Positions 1 through 11,990 of a stretch of DNA of 64,000 bases are shown here, piece by piece. The notes below the pieces were generated by a model that searched no databases, was not told where the DNA came from, and was given only the letters and a program-made list of their open reading frames with translations. Every line of letters begins with the position of its first letter. Position 1 is the stretch's first letter. The stretch spans positions 66,493,543-66,557,542 of the forward strand of contig OW799234.1 of the NCBI GenBank assembly GCA_941918925.1, written 5' to 3'. This stretch comes from Phyto melanocephala (Eukaryota > Arthropoda > Insecta > Diptera > Rhinophoridae). The position numbers and the translations under genes were made by a program.

Positions 1-298
1 TGACGAGTGCACATGCTTAGCGGCTGTGTTAAAATACAGTGCGTAAAAAAATTATGATAGATTTAGAAAAATATTTTGTTTTTATAAAGGCAAATTTTCC
101 ATTTTGCCAAGTAATAAATAAATACGCGTTTACTGTATTTTGATTAGTTTTTTACACCCAAAACAATTTATTGTAGATACCTATTAAATTTTAACAGAAA
201 TCTACGCTCATTTTTTTCTTTTAACTAAAAAATCAAATTCAGTGTGAACTGCATTATTACATATTTTTTTTAAAACCAAAACAATTTTTTGTGACTAA
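1..298. other. AT-rich non-coding stretch
   Basis: No open frame, RNA gene or clear repeat is seen here. The last three bases (TAA, 296-298) are the left target duplication of the following MITE. Confidence 0.5.
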
Positions 299-650
299 AG
301 CTTGGTTTTCACTATGTCATATGAAATGACAACAAAAACTGCCTCAAATGAATTCTCGTCAGTTAGCGTCAAATGCGTTTTCACTGCATTTTAAAAACTG
401 ACAAAAAAAACTAACGAACGACAAACAAAAATAATTGACAACTTGTTGTCAAATTTACTTTGAAAAAAAATGCTGCCATATCTGCTGACAAACCGAAATT
501 TGGCGTTTTCACTTATTTGTCAGTTTAGATGGCAGTTTGTGTGCATAACTGACTGCAAACATAGATGACGCCATATGACAACCCGTTTTCATACAATTGC
601 CAACAATTTGGGCAATTTGACAACAAAAATGACATAGTGAAAACCAAGCT
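299..650. mobile_element. MITE with TAA target duplication (Harbinger-like)
   Basis: The two ends are inverted repeats of about 22 bp beginning AGCTTGGTTTTCACTATG, flanked by TAA at 296-298 and 651-653. There is no coding sequence inside; the interior has short palindromes rich in TTGTCA/TGACAA. A 3-bp TWA duplication is typical of PIF/Harbinger elements, so I infer a non-autonomous member. The superfamily is inference; the inverted repeats and duplication are directly visible. Confidence 0.75.
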
Positions 651-825
651 TAACTTTTGATAAAAATCTGTGACCTTACTTTTTCAAAGCACTGTACTTT
701 AAAATTCTCGCACCAATACGGCTGCAAACATTTTTGGGCATCAGAAATTTATAACAGATATTTCCGCTAAAAAATGATGTTTATATTTTTACCCCCAAGT
801 TAATAAAATTAAAATCGAGTTTTAA

Positions 826-905
826 CCCTTAAGTGGTGACGTTGGTCTGTTAGACCACCAAAAAAATAAACTCGAATATATATTTCTCCTTCCCACTTAA
901 GTCTC
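826..905 (+). mobile_element. piggyBac-like MITE end (fragment)
   Basis: TTAA at 822-825 is followed by CCC and then a short hairpin of the form GGTCTGTTAGACC (854-866). The same hairpin motif, at a similar distance from a TTAA, occurs in the complete MITE at 2858-3132. No matching right end was found, so this is probably a decayed or solo end. Confidence 0.4.
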
Positions 906-2853
906 TGGCTCACTCAATAGCTTAAAGTTTTTTAGTTTTGCTTCACCTGCCGGTTACATTGATTTTTTAATCAGTTTAACATACACCAAGTCAAAGGTCA
1001 CTCACCACGATTTTAATTGCCCAACTTTTTCCATATTTTCTTTTGAACTTCCTTTTATGTTCTCACATCAGAGAATGACATGAGTTAATTCAATTTTACT
1101 GACTACTCCTATTTTTATTGTTTTTGTTTTGTTTTGAATCATTGCTTGTAGAGTTTGCTTTTGTAAATGCATTGTTTATTACTTAATATTTTTTTCGATA
1201 CCGTTAGCAATAACAACATACAAAACATTCCTTTGTATACAAAATACTCAAATGATTCATTAAAGCTCAACTCTTTTTACTAAAATATTGGTTTTTTATT
1301 ATTTGTTATTAGCTGAAAATATTTAAAAAAAATTAATTCAGAAATTCTTAAAAATATTGAAAATGGTGTTTTTCACTTAAGACAATAATAATACTATTTA
1401 TTTCCTTTTTTTAATTCCCTATGCAAATATGAATAAACAACTGTAATATTTATTACTACACCACTTTCAATTAAAATTTAACAATTTAATTTTGCAATAG
1501 GTTATTTGATCAACACACCCTACAGATTTTTCGAACAAAACAAAACTTAATTATTTAACAATAATCTTCTTATTTTATTACCACGTTTAAAAGATATTGA
1601 ATTTTTTAATACTTAAAAAAAAAACATTTTTTAAGTTTTGATTTTTTAGGAAAAAGAAATTAAAATTTTTTACCAAATCAGACTTAATTTCTTACCGCAG
1701 TAATTCGTTTTTTATACAAAGGTTTCAAAATAAAAATTAAAAAAAAAAATATTTAAATAATTGTTTATTTAAAGTGAAATAAACATTATTGTTTTTCTTT
1801 TGTTCGTAATTGGTTTATTCACATTTAAACAGTGAAATACTCAAACATACTTACTTCTTTTATGATTGATTGGAGTGTTTAGAATTTGCAATCAACTACA
1901 AGCATTTTGCAGCAAAAGACATGCTAAATTGAATCATACAATAACAACTTTCATTTAGTTGGTGCGTATTACTAGCTCAATATTCATTTTTCCAAAGTAA
2001 AAAAATTGCCATTTGAGTGCGATTGATGTCTTTCTCTGGTTCGCACACGACAATTTCTGTGCGATTTTTCTGTTTTGTTTAGGTTTTATTTTCTTACAAT
2101 TTGACATTTGTGCTTTAGCCGTAAATAGCAATAATAAAAATAAAAACATACATAAAAAAATATATCTGATTTTAATTAACGCTTTTATAAAATGCTTTCA
2201 CTAAAAAGTTTTTTTTTGTTTTTTTTTTATATTTTAAAAATTTAATATGTGACGTTTTTAATTCAAATTTTAAATTACTTACACACCAAGAAGCGAAACA
2301 CCGAATGAAAAGAGATCTCAAATATTCAATAACAAAAAAATTGCTTCAAATAGCCGAGCACCGGCGATTATTTTTCCCTTTATTGAAGTTTCCCGTGGTT
2401 ATTTTTTTTTTTACATTTATATCTAATTAAAAGTTCTGCATTTAATTTTATAACCGAAAAAAATGCTACACTTGCAGCAGGAAATTATTTTCCAAAAAAT
2501 GTCTTTAAATAGCTAAAACATCATCACTAGTTATGTGCACCATTCACAAACAAATGTATGTGTATGAAAATTCATTTAAAAGAATGAAAAAAAACAACGT
2601 TCTAATGAAATGAAACATTAACGATGAACTAAGAAGCTGAAAGTGCTTAGAATAGTAAAACGTTCACTTAGCTCATTTGGGTAAATATAATTTAATTGAA
2701 CTAGTCGTTCAGGAACTACACTACTCTAATAATGTTCTGTTTATGTATTTTGAAAGCATACATATGTCACGTTTTTAAATGTTCTATAACTGCACCAGCG
2801 TGCTTATAGTGCGGATGCAGCAACGCTCGGCTAAATAGGCCTTAAACTGGCCT
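906..2853. other. AT-rich intergenic stretch
   Basis: About 1.9 kb of AT-rich sequence with poly-A/poly-T runs. Open frames here are 60-65 codons of low-complexity composition on both strands and look like chance. I saw no conserved motif or repeat pair. Confidence 0.5.
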
Positions 2854-2857
2854 TTAA

Positions 2858-3132
2858 CCTTTCTATACCCGCGCCAATTTTTATAACACATATACCCGCG
2901 CACGGTCTCACAGACCGAAAGTTTGAACTAGATGAAATACTAGTTGTTTGAAACAAAGCTTTAAAAAAACGATTTTAATTTTAATTCGATGATATAATAA
3001 AAAAAATAAAGCCATTCATTAAATTAATATTCTGTAATTTTATTGATTTTCAGTCGTTAACATATTAGTCTTCAAGTATTTACGTAAAAGCGTTTTGTCG
3101 GTCTCACAGACCAACGCGCGGGTATAGGAAGG
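2858..3132. mobile_element. piggyBac-type MITE with TTAA duplication
   Basis: TTAA at 2854-2857 and 3133-3136 flanks terminal inverted repeats CCTTTCTATACCCGCGC and, at the other end, CCTTCCTATACCCGCGC. Just inside each end is a small hairpin built on GGTCTCACAGACC. There is no coding capacity. TTAA duplications and C-rich ends are the hallmark of piggyBac elements; the assignment follows from that. Confidence 0.8.
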
Positions 3133-3195
3133 TTAATAAAGCCCACTATTTATAAATAAAAATGGAGATAAAATCGCTGGATTTAAATGAAAATA

Positions 3196-4852
3196 CAGTG
3201 AGCAAAAAAACAACTTGTACACTTGTTAAATTAAAATAAAAGAAAACACAGAGTTTAAAGTAAAACCATATTATAACTTTTATTTCACATTAATTTAATT
3301 TTTAAATCTATATTTTAATTTAAATAAAACTTGTTTTTCATTTTGTATATTTTAACGTTAAAAAAACAACAAAAACATAAATATGCTAAAACTCATAAAC
3401 AAAAAAATAGTTGTACAGAACAAAAAACTTAACGTAACTTTAAAAAAGATTAAAATATTTTATTTTTAGTATTTTGTATGGTGTCCTTTAGCTTCTTTAA
3501 CAGATAGAAGTCTTCTTGGCATCGAATGGACTAGATTTTTTGTAACTTCTTGGGGAATAGAACTCCAGATATCTTTGAGAGCGTTTTTTAAGGATTCTTT
3601 GCCGGATATGTGGTAATCTCTTAATTTTGTTTTCATATGAGCCCACAGATGCTCAATCGGATTTAAATCCGGGCTCTGGGTAGGATGAGGCAAAACTTTT
3701 TTTGCATTATAAAGCAACCATTCCCTTACGATGACGGCCGAATGCTTTGGATCATTATCTTGCATGAAAACAAAATCATTCCCTAAACCCATTTATTGGG
3801 CGGATTGTTTTAAATTATTTTTCAGGATATTTAAATAATCTATTTTATTCATGATTCCCTCGATAAACACGAGATTACCTACTCCATTAGCACTCATACA
3901 CCCCCAAACCAAAACATTTCCGCCACCGTGCTTAACAGTATGATAAATGTTTCGTGGATTAAGTGCTTCCCCTTCCTTTCTCCAGACAGATTTACGTCCA
4001 TCACTGCCAAATATATTGCATTTTGATTCATCTGTGAGGATCACATTTTCCCAGAATGTAATTTCTTTGTGTAAGTACTCCTTTGCATACACTAAGCGTT
4101 TTTTAATATTCGCTTTGTAAAGGAGAGGCTTCTTTCGAACTGCGTAGGGCTTCAAATCTTGCGAATGGAGGAAGTTTCTTATTGTCTGTGGAGTCACATC
4201 GACTATTTCTGCATTTTTAAGATCTTTTGCAATTTCGACAGCAGATATTTTTGGGTCTTTTTTTTATATAATTAACAACTTTCCGCTGAATTTGAAGAGT
4301 ATTTAACTTTTTTGGGCGACCGCCTCCTCTAGGTCTTTCCACAGATCCACTTTTCTTAAATGTCTTTACTACATAATGGACAGTGGTATGCGGTTTCTTT
4401 ACTATTTTACCGATTTCCCGCATTGAATTATTTTCTTTCCACAATTTTATAATAATTTTTTCAAATCTTTTGATATTTGTTTTCCCGCCATATTTTTTAT
4501 TATATCTTGAGCACAAAAACTAATTAAACTGTCTCCATTTATAGACTTACTACTGACTACAATTCAATATACATAATTTTCTGTTCAATCAATTAATAAC
4601 GGTACATTTTTTCAACAGAAAACAACAAGTGTACAACTTTTTTTTTTGGCAGACCAATGCTGCCACCTAACTCATTTTCTGCAATAACTTCTTAACGATC
4701 AACGGAAAGAAGAGTTTTAAGCACACATTTAAAAATAGACAACATTTCTTCTCATTGCGTATATAACATGTTAAAAATAAGTAAGTTCAGTTTTAATTAT
4801 TTGATCATTTATTTAAATTTACTGAGTGTACAAGTTGTTTTTTTGCTCACTG
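3196..4852 (-). mobile_element. Tc1-like (DD34E) transposon, copy 1
   Basis: Element of 1,657 bp with TA duplications at 3194-3195 and 4853-4854. Terminal inverted repeats start CAGTGAGCAAAAAAACAACT and match for about 28 bp. A second, inner copy of the AGTTGTACA motif lies about 200 bp inside each end (near 3408 and 4635), giving an IR/DR arrangement as in Tc3/Sleeping Beauty-type elements. The transposase on the minus strand is broken. A second copy with the same ends lies at 29188-30813. Confidence 0.93.
3466..4491 (-). pseudogene. Tc1-like transposase, broken (copy 1)
   Basis: The product would bind the element ends and cut and paste the element in the nucleus. The N-terminal part shows the paired-like helix-turn-helix (MREIGKIVKKPHTTVHYVV) and a GRPKKL linker. 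The C-terminal part has the catalytic core: ILTDES, then FMQDNDPKH, then SPDLNPIEHLW, a D-34-E spacing, and ends GHHTKY. The frame is interrupted by a shift near the start, a shift in the poly-T tract around 4258, and an in-frame stop at 3793-3795 where copy 2 has lysine. The family length is about 340 residues, so the whole gene is present but dead. Confidence 0.9.
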
Positions 4853-4854
4853 TA

Positions 4855-5599
4855 GATATAACAGCATTACTTTTCAACAATTACAAAAGCAAAAAAAAAA
4901 AACAGTTGTAGTGCAGCTTCAATTCACAGCTCTTAAAATTTAAATGTTCATTTGGTGAAGGAGGTAGAGAGAAAATGGGAGGAGTACAGAGTTATTTGTA
5001 CATACGAATTCCATTTGTTTTTCTTATTCGTACATAGGTATACATATGTACATTTACACAAACACACATTATAATATAGGCACACGAGCAAAGCTAATTC
5101 AAAATATAATTCACAGTGTCAAATTTTCATAATTTGAAAAAAAAAATTAAAAAGGTGTGCAAATTTTACAATAAGCAATATAAAACTTTTGAATTTTTTT
5201 TTTTTGGGAAATTATAACTACGACACCCTTGTGATTAAGCCAAATATTAAAATAAAACCGCATCAGTTTTTATTTTTGCTTTGCAGCAATGCCAATTTAG
5301 CGCTTTTCGTGCTATATTTAGCGCATTTCAATAACCCAAAAGTCACATTTAAGTTGGCCAGCTCAGCTCCTTTTTTAAAAACGCGTTAGATTAGAACGAT
5401 TTACTTCAAACATAAAATTATCGAAATGATGTAATATTTTTCAACATTTACAAATTATAAAATAATTTAGTACAATAAAAAAAAACAAACTACTTATATG
5501 TACGTGTAAGAGTTGTAAAAATTACATTTAAATTTGCAAGGCGTTGCAAAAGACTAATTTTTAGAGGCATGGGATCTAAATTTAATTAAAAATTTCGTT
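4855..5599. other. AT-rich intergenic stretch
   Basis: Nothing supported as a gene. One 66-codon open frame (5189-5389) is low-complexity and has no recognisable domain. Confidence 0.45.
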
Positions 5600-6400
5600 G
5601 TGCTAAGCCATGAAAAGTCCTGGGTAGTGCGAGATGAAAAGGATGATACAAAAGGATATTGGTGCAGGTGCTCCCTGCCTGCAAAGTTGTGCGATCTTTT
5701 AAACCAAGTGGGAAGTAGGGATGCGCAAAAAATATCGATATATATCGCCGATATTTCAAAAGTCGATATATCGATTCTTATTTACGAGTATCTTTTTCGA
5801 TATTTTTGGAGCTCTATAAATTGTAGTTTTTTTTTCAACAATTTTGGCTGGCATCATATGTTTTTTCAACATCATTTTTATGACGTCTAGCTGAGCCATT
5901 CCTATTTTAAATTTAGTCCGTCAAATGACGCATTATACATCTCCTTCGTCCACTTTAGGGTTTCTTGTAAAAGACGCTTTTCTGAAAAAGTTTGAAGAAA
6001 AAAATATTTTTCTTTCAATAGCCACCATATTGGACCTAAGGTTAAAGCGTATTCTTTTTACTTCTATGACAGCTGCCTCAATTGCTATATTAAAAATAAT
6101 CTATATTGTTCGCTTAAAACATAGAAGTTTGTATGTATTATGTGTACTTAATTTTTAAACTTGGAATATTTAACCAACTTTGTTAGGTAAATACATTTCG
6201 ATATATCAAAATATCAATGTTTTGAAAAAATATATGTATATCGATACTGTTGAAAAATATCGATACATTTTTTCTATTTACCCATCACTCGTCGGAAGGC
6301 TTTCCAATTGGAAAACCCAATTTTCACAAGGCGTTAGGTATGGAAGTTGGCTACAGTACAACTCTTGTTTTTTTTTAAACTATTTTCAGGTTAATCTAGT
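5600..6400 (+). other. Short open frame interrupted by a hAT element
   Basis: An open frame running from 5600 to 5715 stops at the hAT insertion. After 6291 the same frame resumes for about 30 codons (RLSNWKTQFSQGVRYGSW) if the element and one target duplication are ignored. The total is about 75 codons. I do not recognise the peptide; it may be an exon piece, an older transposon fragment or chance. Confidence 0.2.
5716..6290 (+). mobile_element. hAT-type transposon, internally deleted
   Basis: Ends TAGGGATGCGCAAA and, inverted, GAGTGATGGGTAAA match at 10 of 14 positions. Flanking 8-bp duplications are GTGGGAAG (5708-5715) and GTCGGAAG (6291-6298). Subterminal ATCGATA motifs are repeated at both ends. 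A frame from 5925 encodes a stretch resembling hAT transposases (SIATILDLRLKRILF), the block preceding the dimerisation region. Most of the transposase is missing, so the copy is non-autonomous. Confidence 0.75.
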
Positions 6401-6431
6401 GCTTTTATTTCTATTTAGTGTGTTCTATTAA

Positions 6432-7301
6432 AAAAACATTATTGAACATTTCTGTTCATTACACAACGTTGATGCTCTTGTTTATCTTGCATTTACACAT
6501 GCAAGTATTGGCATGTAAGTGTTGTCGAGATAGTCAAATCTCTTACCATTTGATTTTCTGTTTACACATGCGAGTGCAAGTTCGTTTTCAAAATGTCTTC
6601 AAAGCGTAAACTTTAAAAAATGTTTCTTGTTTTAGAATTGCCTCCATATTTACTTTTTGTTTGCTTTGTTTAGATAGAGTTACCGAGTTCATCATACAAG
6701 CTAAGTGCATTGAGTTTTTCGAACTGTTAGTGGCGTGTGTAAACGCTAGGTTTGTCATAACAGCTTTACCGCTCAGCGGAACGCCTGCCGCTCTTGTTTA
6801 GGTTGGTCTGCTAAACGAATTAAAAAGCGAATGTGAAAATTAAAAAAAGAAATTTATAAAAATAGAGTATTAGGTAAAGAACCTTATGGCTACAATATAA
6901 ATTAATCAACTTAATAATTTCCTCTTTGTCTAAATTTTCTCATTTTACGTCAAAACTTAAGCTATCAAGTTATGTTTAAATTAACTTGATTCCAATTTTG
7001 GTACAGGGTCCAATCCTTGTTTGTCAGCTACACAAAAAAACTGTAGGCTATTTCGTGCACAAAGTAGTAGAAAATTTCTCTCATCTGTTTAAAAATTCAA
7101 CTAAAAACGCGCAAGGACCAATTTTAATAATTTCAAAAAGAGAATTAGTATATTAGATTATATCTTGTTACATAAAAAATTTTTTAATTTTCTAGTCACT
7201 TATATAAGCACTTTAGATTGCAGTTGTTTACGTTTATCATTTAGGAAAATCAATTTGTCTATTTCCAAAAAAAAAAAATTACGCATTACAATTTTAAACT
7301 A
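6432..7301. other. Intergenic stretch without recognised features
   Basis: No gene or repeat pair recognised. The sequence is AT-rich; one 63-codon frame (6418-6609) has no domain signature. Confidence 0.45.
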
Positions 7302-8012
7302 AACAAGTAAGAGTGCTATATTCGGCCATGCCGAATCTCATATACCCTTCACAACGTGTGGTCATGCAATAACAGTTGCTTGTATCACCATTCATCCCAT
7401 ATGAAATACGTACACGTATGTTAAAAAACGAAAAAAAAAATTAAAAAAAAAAAATTTAAAAAAAAAATTATTATATATATAATATACATATATAAAACAA
7501 AAAAAAAATAAAAAAATAATAATAATAAAAATATAAATAATATATTATATACAAAATAAAAAAACAAATAAAAAAAATTAAAAAAAATTTTTAAAAAAAT
7601 TTTTTTTTTGGCTCAGTTGGGATTCGATGCCACGTTTTCTCTAACCAGTATACACGTTTGTATGTATGTATGTTGTTGTTGTAATGTTGTTTTTGTGAAA
7701 AAAAATCGAGGTGGTCGTGGGTTTTTGCTCATATCTCAGTTGTTTATGTACCGATGTTTCTGATTTTCAATACCGATCTACTCCCGAATATTTCTGATAT
7801 TTTAATACCTTACCCGGGTCCAACCTATGTCGGGGGGCTTCAAAAAGTTGATTTCAACATACACACGGACAGACTGACAGGGCTTAATCGACTCCCCTAT
7901 TCATAAGCTTTCAGAAAATATATACTTTATGGGGTCTGAAATGAAAATTGTAGAAATTTCACACGGAATGACAAACCTATATATACCCTTTTTCACTGTG
8001 TGAAGGGTATAA
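7302..8012 (-). mobile_element. DINE-like element, family A, copy A1
   Basis: Complete copy on the minus strand. The 5' end (near 8012) carries the inverted motif TATACCCTTCACACAGTG followed by its complement after a short loop. The 3' end has the perfect hairpin TTCGGC-ATG-GCCGAA and finishes CTTACTTGTT. The CCCCATAAAGTATATA block, a GAATCCCAGC block and a long A/T tract lie between. This layout matches DINE-1/Helentron elements of flies: non-autonomous, mobilised by a Rep/helicase protein of another element. It has no coding capacity. Confidence 0.8.
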
Positions 8013-8799
8013 AAAGTATGCATTTTAATATGTTTTCAGTTATTTACGGTGTTATACTTACAAAATAACTGTTTGCTAACTAACGAGGTGCTACCTTTCC
8101 CTTATACAAATTTTCCCATAAAAAAATTAGCAGCTTACTGGTTAGCACAAGGTTTGTTATTATGCATAACGCTGTTAATATATTGATTTTAATAAATGTT
8201 TGTCTTCTAATACACATAAGCACATACATATATTTTTATTTTTGCTTTCTTCAATTGGCATTTTATGGTTGTAGCTTAAGTTTCATGCTTTGTTTTTTTT
8301 TTTTACACTACACTATTATTACTTTTTGTTTTAATCTAATTTCACTATTCACAAGTTCATCTTATTAAGCATGTATTGTTAATTAAATTATACATATATA
8401 TACTTGGTAAACAGAAATAAAAGGAAAAAAATAATAATTTGAAACAGCAGCACCAGCACTCTGGCGTTTCTTATGAAGCAATCTATTTTTGTTCTCAATA
8501 ATATCAATAAAAAAGAATTAAAAAAGGAACTGCCTACATCGGATGGACTTCATATAAGAAAATTAGTCTTTTATCGTACATTTTTTAAAAATTAAAGAAT
8601 AATGGTTTTGAAAAAATACTTAATTTTATTACAATAATAAGAAAATTATTTAACTACTAATCTTTACACAAATAAAAAATGGTTAAACTTTTTTATGAAC
8701 GAAAATCTTCAAAGTATATATATAAATATAATCGATAATTATATTTCAAAGTATCATAAAACATTTGGAAAAATACCTTGGATGTCGCCCATTTTTAAT
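8013..8799. other. AT-rich intergenic stretch
   Basis: No recognised gene, repeat or RNA. Short frames are low-complexity. Confidence 0.45.
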
Positions 8800-9183
8800 C
8801 TCAACTTGAATTCGAAATATCATCGCTCTACGTCAATACATTTAGACTCAATTCCAATTTCGATGTTGGAAGGACATAGTTTTTTTGACCTACTCTTGTA
8901 TTACAAGGTATAACTGTCTTCTTTATATACCGATTTAGCCCATTTTCAATACCAAACAAACCTTGTGTATAGGAAATATTCTGGCAAAATTTTAGACCCT
9001 AACTTTTACGGTTTAAGCTCTATCGTGCTTTCAACAGACATAGGGACATAGCTAGATCGTTCTAAAATGATCTTAAAATTCAGAAAATATGTACTTTATG
9101 GAGTCTAAAATGGATATTTCGATGTGTTACAAACGGAATGACAAAATGAATATATCACCACCATTTTTTTGGTGGCGGGCATG
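8800..9183 (-). mobile_element. DINE-like element, family B, 5' fragment (B4)
   Basis: Minus-strand 5' part only. The end at 9183 shows the short inverted repeat CCGCCACC-A-rich-GGTGGTG, followed by the family B blocks TCATTCCGTTTGTAAC, CATCGAAATATCC and CGTGCTTTC (read in reverse). The 3' hairpin is absent. The most diverged B copy seen here. Confidence 0.65.
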
Positions 9184-10011
9184 AAAATGAAACGATGTAC
9201 GCTTCAACAACGCATTGAAATTTAACCGAAATAGTGAAAGTTTCGCCAGCAATTATAAAACTTAGCTGTTAGGACTTGTTACTAATGTGAAGGATCGAAA
9301 TCGTACTTCATATAGCCCATAATGCTGAGGAAATCCCACATTTATCCATTTCTTGTCGACTTAGGCATAAGGCTTTTAAATTCAGTTAAAAAAGAACTTC
9401 AGCATATTGACCGCCAACAACGTCGTGCCGTTGTTGATTGGCCGTCCTATTACAGGCGCTTTTCTTAGACTAAAAAATGACTTTACATTGCTGACTGAGG
9501 ATTGTCGACAATCCTAATCGCACTGTCCTTTGCAACCACCAGCATCTTCGTTAGACTGAGGATCCCCCATCAAGCACACTTAATGTGTGCCTACCTGTGA
9601 TCCTTAGTCTACTGCGATCTGAGTCTTCCTAACCTCTTTAAATTCGAGGTTCAGGATTATAATATGCCCTCTCAGTAGAGATACTGATTTAACTATTTTT
9701 GCTCTCATTGTGCATAAATCCATTCGCTATGAGCGTGCGTTCCATCATCATCTTAATCTGCCTATATACGATGACGAGGACCCTACAAGAACAGTGACGG
9801 TCATTTGACCGGTTATATGACTGGTATTAGTGACTGATATATCGGTTAAAGTTTCTATTAGTTTCTTAAGGGCAATGTGAAAAAAATGACTGAAACTTTT
9901 GTGTACATGTGATTTTCCGTCTTTCTTTTACTTATTAGTTCTGTGGATTGCAAAACATATATCTGGACTACTTACACTACAGCTATTTCTAATCAAATAT
10001 AATATAAATAG
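9184..10011. other. Non-coding stretch of unknown origin
   Basis: Less AT-rich than its surroundings (about 9300-9800), which suggests decayed transposon coding sequence, but stops occur in all frames and no conserved block was convincing. Confidence 0.35.
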
Positions 10012-10119
10012 TAGTCACTCTTAACGTATATATCGGTCAAAGCTAACTAGTCACACTTAACGTATATATCGGTCAAAGCTAACTAGTCACACTTAACGTA
10101 TATATCGGTCACAGCTAAC
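10012..10119 (+). repeat. Tandem repeat, 3 x 36 bp
   Basis: Three head-to-tail copies of a 36-bp unit starting TAGTCACACTTAACGTATAT and containing ATCGGTCAAAGCTAAC, at 10012, 10048 and 10084, with two or three substitutions between units. A related ATATCGGT motif also occurs just upstream near 9838. Confidence 0.9.
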
Positions 10120-11056
10120 TCGTACAATAAAACAAATTTATTATCTTTTATATTATTTATTATAATATTTTTCACTACATCACTTTTTTTAATACAATAT
10201 TTCCCGTTAATTTCACTGCTTCCTGCAGGGGCTCATTTTAATCCGTTTCCATGGTATTAGCGTCATTGGTATTATGGCTTGAATTACTAAAAGTAAAAAT
10301 TATGAGAATATACAAAGGCATATACATACATATTTATGTTTGGCTGCTACCTTTCGTACTTACCTTTTATTTCTCGAGTATTTTATAAAAAACCTGGTCG
10401 AAAGAACTGCAAATTATTAAATAAAAATTACTTTTTTTAACACTGAATTAAAAATTTTACACAATAATTTTCCAAATTTTTTTTCAACGTCAAGAAATCA
10501 ACATACATTATTTGTCTCACTCTTGCATACGCATTAGATTTCCTGTAGCAGGAATTATATATTAAATTGCTGCAATAGTGTTAGTACAAACATTTTGTAT
10601 GTGTTAGTTTCAGTCATTCATTTCTTGTAGGGGGAATCTCCTATGCACGGACTAGCAATAACGCCAATGTAACATGCCCCTAGTGGAATTCCATACAAGT
10701 AACTATATCATTGCTCTTTTACTGACTGTGATTTCCTGGTTTGCAATACCTGGTAAAAAAATAATGCTTGCATAGTAAATTTGTTAAATCATTAATGTGT
10801 AAAATTTAAGCACCTTATTCACAAATTTATTTCATATGATAGCTTTGACAAATTTTCCAAAATGAATACATCGTGCTACAGAAAAATATTGGTGAATTGA
10901 ACTAAAGTTCCGATCGAAAGAATTATCTTTATTAAACAGTTTTTGGTTTCGAAAATGTATTCCATTTGCCTAGCATCGGTAAACTAAATTTCCATAGGAT
11001 TCTTTCTTGTGGACTATAAAATCCAATTTTAACTTTTAAATAACAATAATAATCAA
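10120..11056. other. Intergenic stretch without recognised features
   Basis: No gene recognised. ATGACTGAAAC near 9888 and its complement near 10606 form a weak long-range inverted pair, not enough to call an element. Confidence 0.4.
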
Positions 11057-11990
11057 CACATTAGAAATATTCGGGAGCAGATTGGTATAGGAAATCAGCA
11101 TAATCGCTCCATAACTATATGAGATATGAGCAAATAAACACGACTGTCTCTGTTTATACCCTTCACACAAAAGGGAAAAAGGGTATGTGTAGGTTTGTTA
11201 TTCCATGTGAAAATTAGTTTCCGATCAAATTTTTGAAGCCCCCGTCATCGCCTGGACACGCGCGGGGTATTAAAATATTAGAAACATTCGGAAGCAGATA
11301 GGTATTGAAAATCAGAAAAATCGGTACATAAACGACGACCACATCGTTTTTTTTTCGCAAAATACAATACGTACATAAATACAAACGGGGTATATTAGTC
11401 AGAGTGAATGTGGCATCGAATCCCAGCTGAACCAAAGAAAAACTTTTTAACATACATACATATGTACATACATAAACTCAGTTCATAATTTTGCAATGGG
11501 ATGTTTATATCCACATATATGTATGTATGTTTTTTATTTGTATGTACATACGTATTTCATATGAGATAAATGGTGATACAAACAATTGTTATTGCATGAC
11601 TACACGTTGTGAAGGGTATATAAGATTCGGCACGGCTGAATATAGCACTCTTACTTATTTTTACCACAAAAAATTAAATTACAAACGAAAATAGATATTT
11701 ATCAGTTTTTATATAACCAAGAAAGCCAATATGGGGATCAAATGAAAGGGCTTGAGTATTAAATTATAGTTAATATGAAAAGAAAAAATTTAAGATGGCG
11801 TCCTAGATTAAATGGCAAATAAACATATGAGTCAAATGTAGTTACGATTTGTCTCCTTCAACCTTCACAATATTAGTATTAAAAAAAAAGCGCTCGACCA
11901 GAAAAATGTAGAAACTATAAAAAAGTGTATAATCCAAGATGGCGTCTGAAACAAAATTTCGGATCGAAGTTTTTTAAACCCAACAATATT
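11057..11990 (+). mobile_element. DINE-like element, family C, copy C1 (fragment, holds A2)
   Basis: 5'-truncated. The blocks before (11057-11154) and after (11660-11990) the nested A2 element match the copy at 22492-24996, including GAGCAAATAAACACGACTG on the left and ACAAACGAAAAT on the right. The C-type sequence ends near 11990, where it switches abruptly to family B interior sequence. Confidence 0.6.
11155..11659 (+). mobile_element. DINE-like element, family A, copy A2 (nested in C1)
   Basis: Starts TATACCCTTCACAC and ends with the hairpin region (TTCGGCACGGCTGAA) and CTCTTACTTATT. An internal deletion removes the CCCCATAAAGTATATA block. It sits at the same point within family C as copy A6 in C2. 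Confidence 0.75.

Noticed and set aside
1955..2204. Two overlapping frames of 63-64 codons on opposite strands
   Set aside because: AT-rich, low-complexity, no homology recognised; expected by chance.
9400..9800. Possible end of a jockey-type reverse transcriptase
   Set aside because: Stops in all frames and no active-site or zinc motif; resemblance not convincing.
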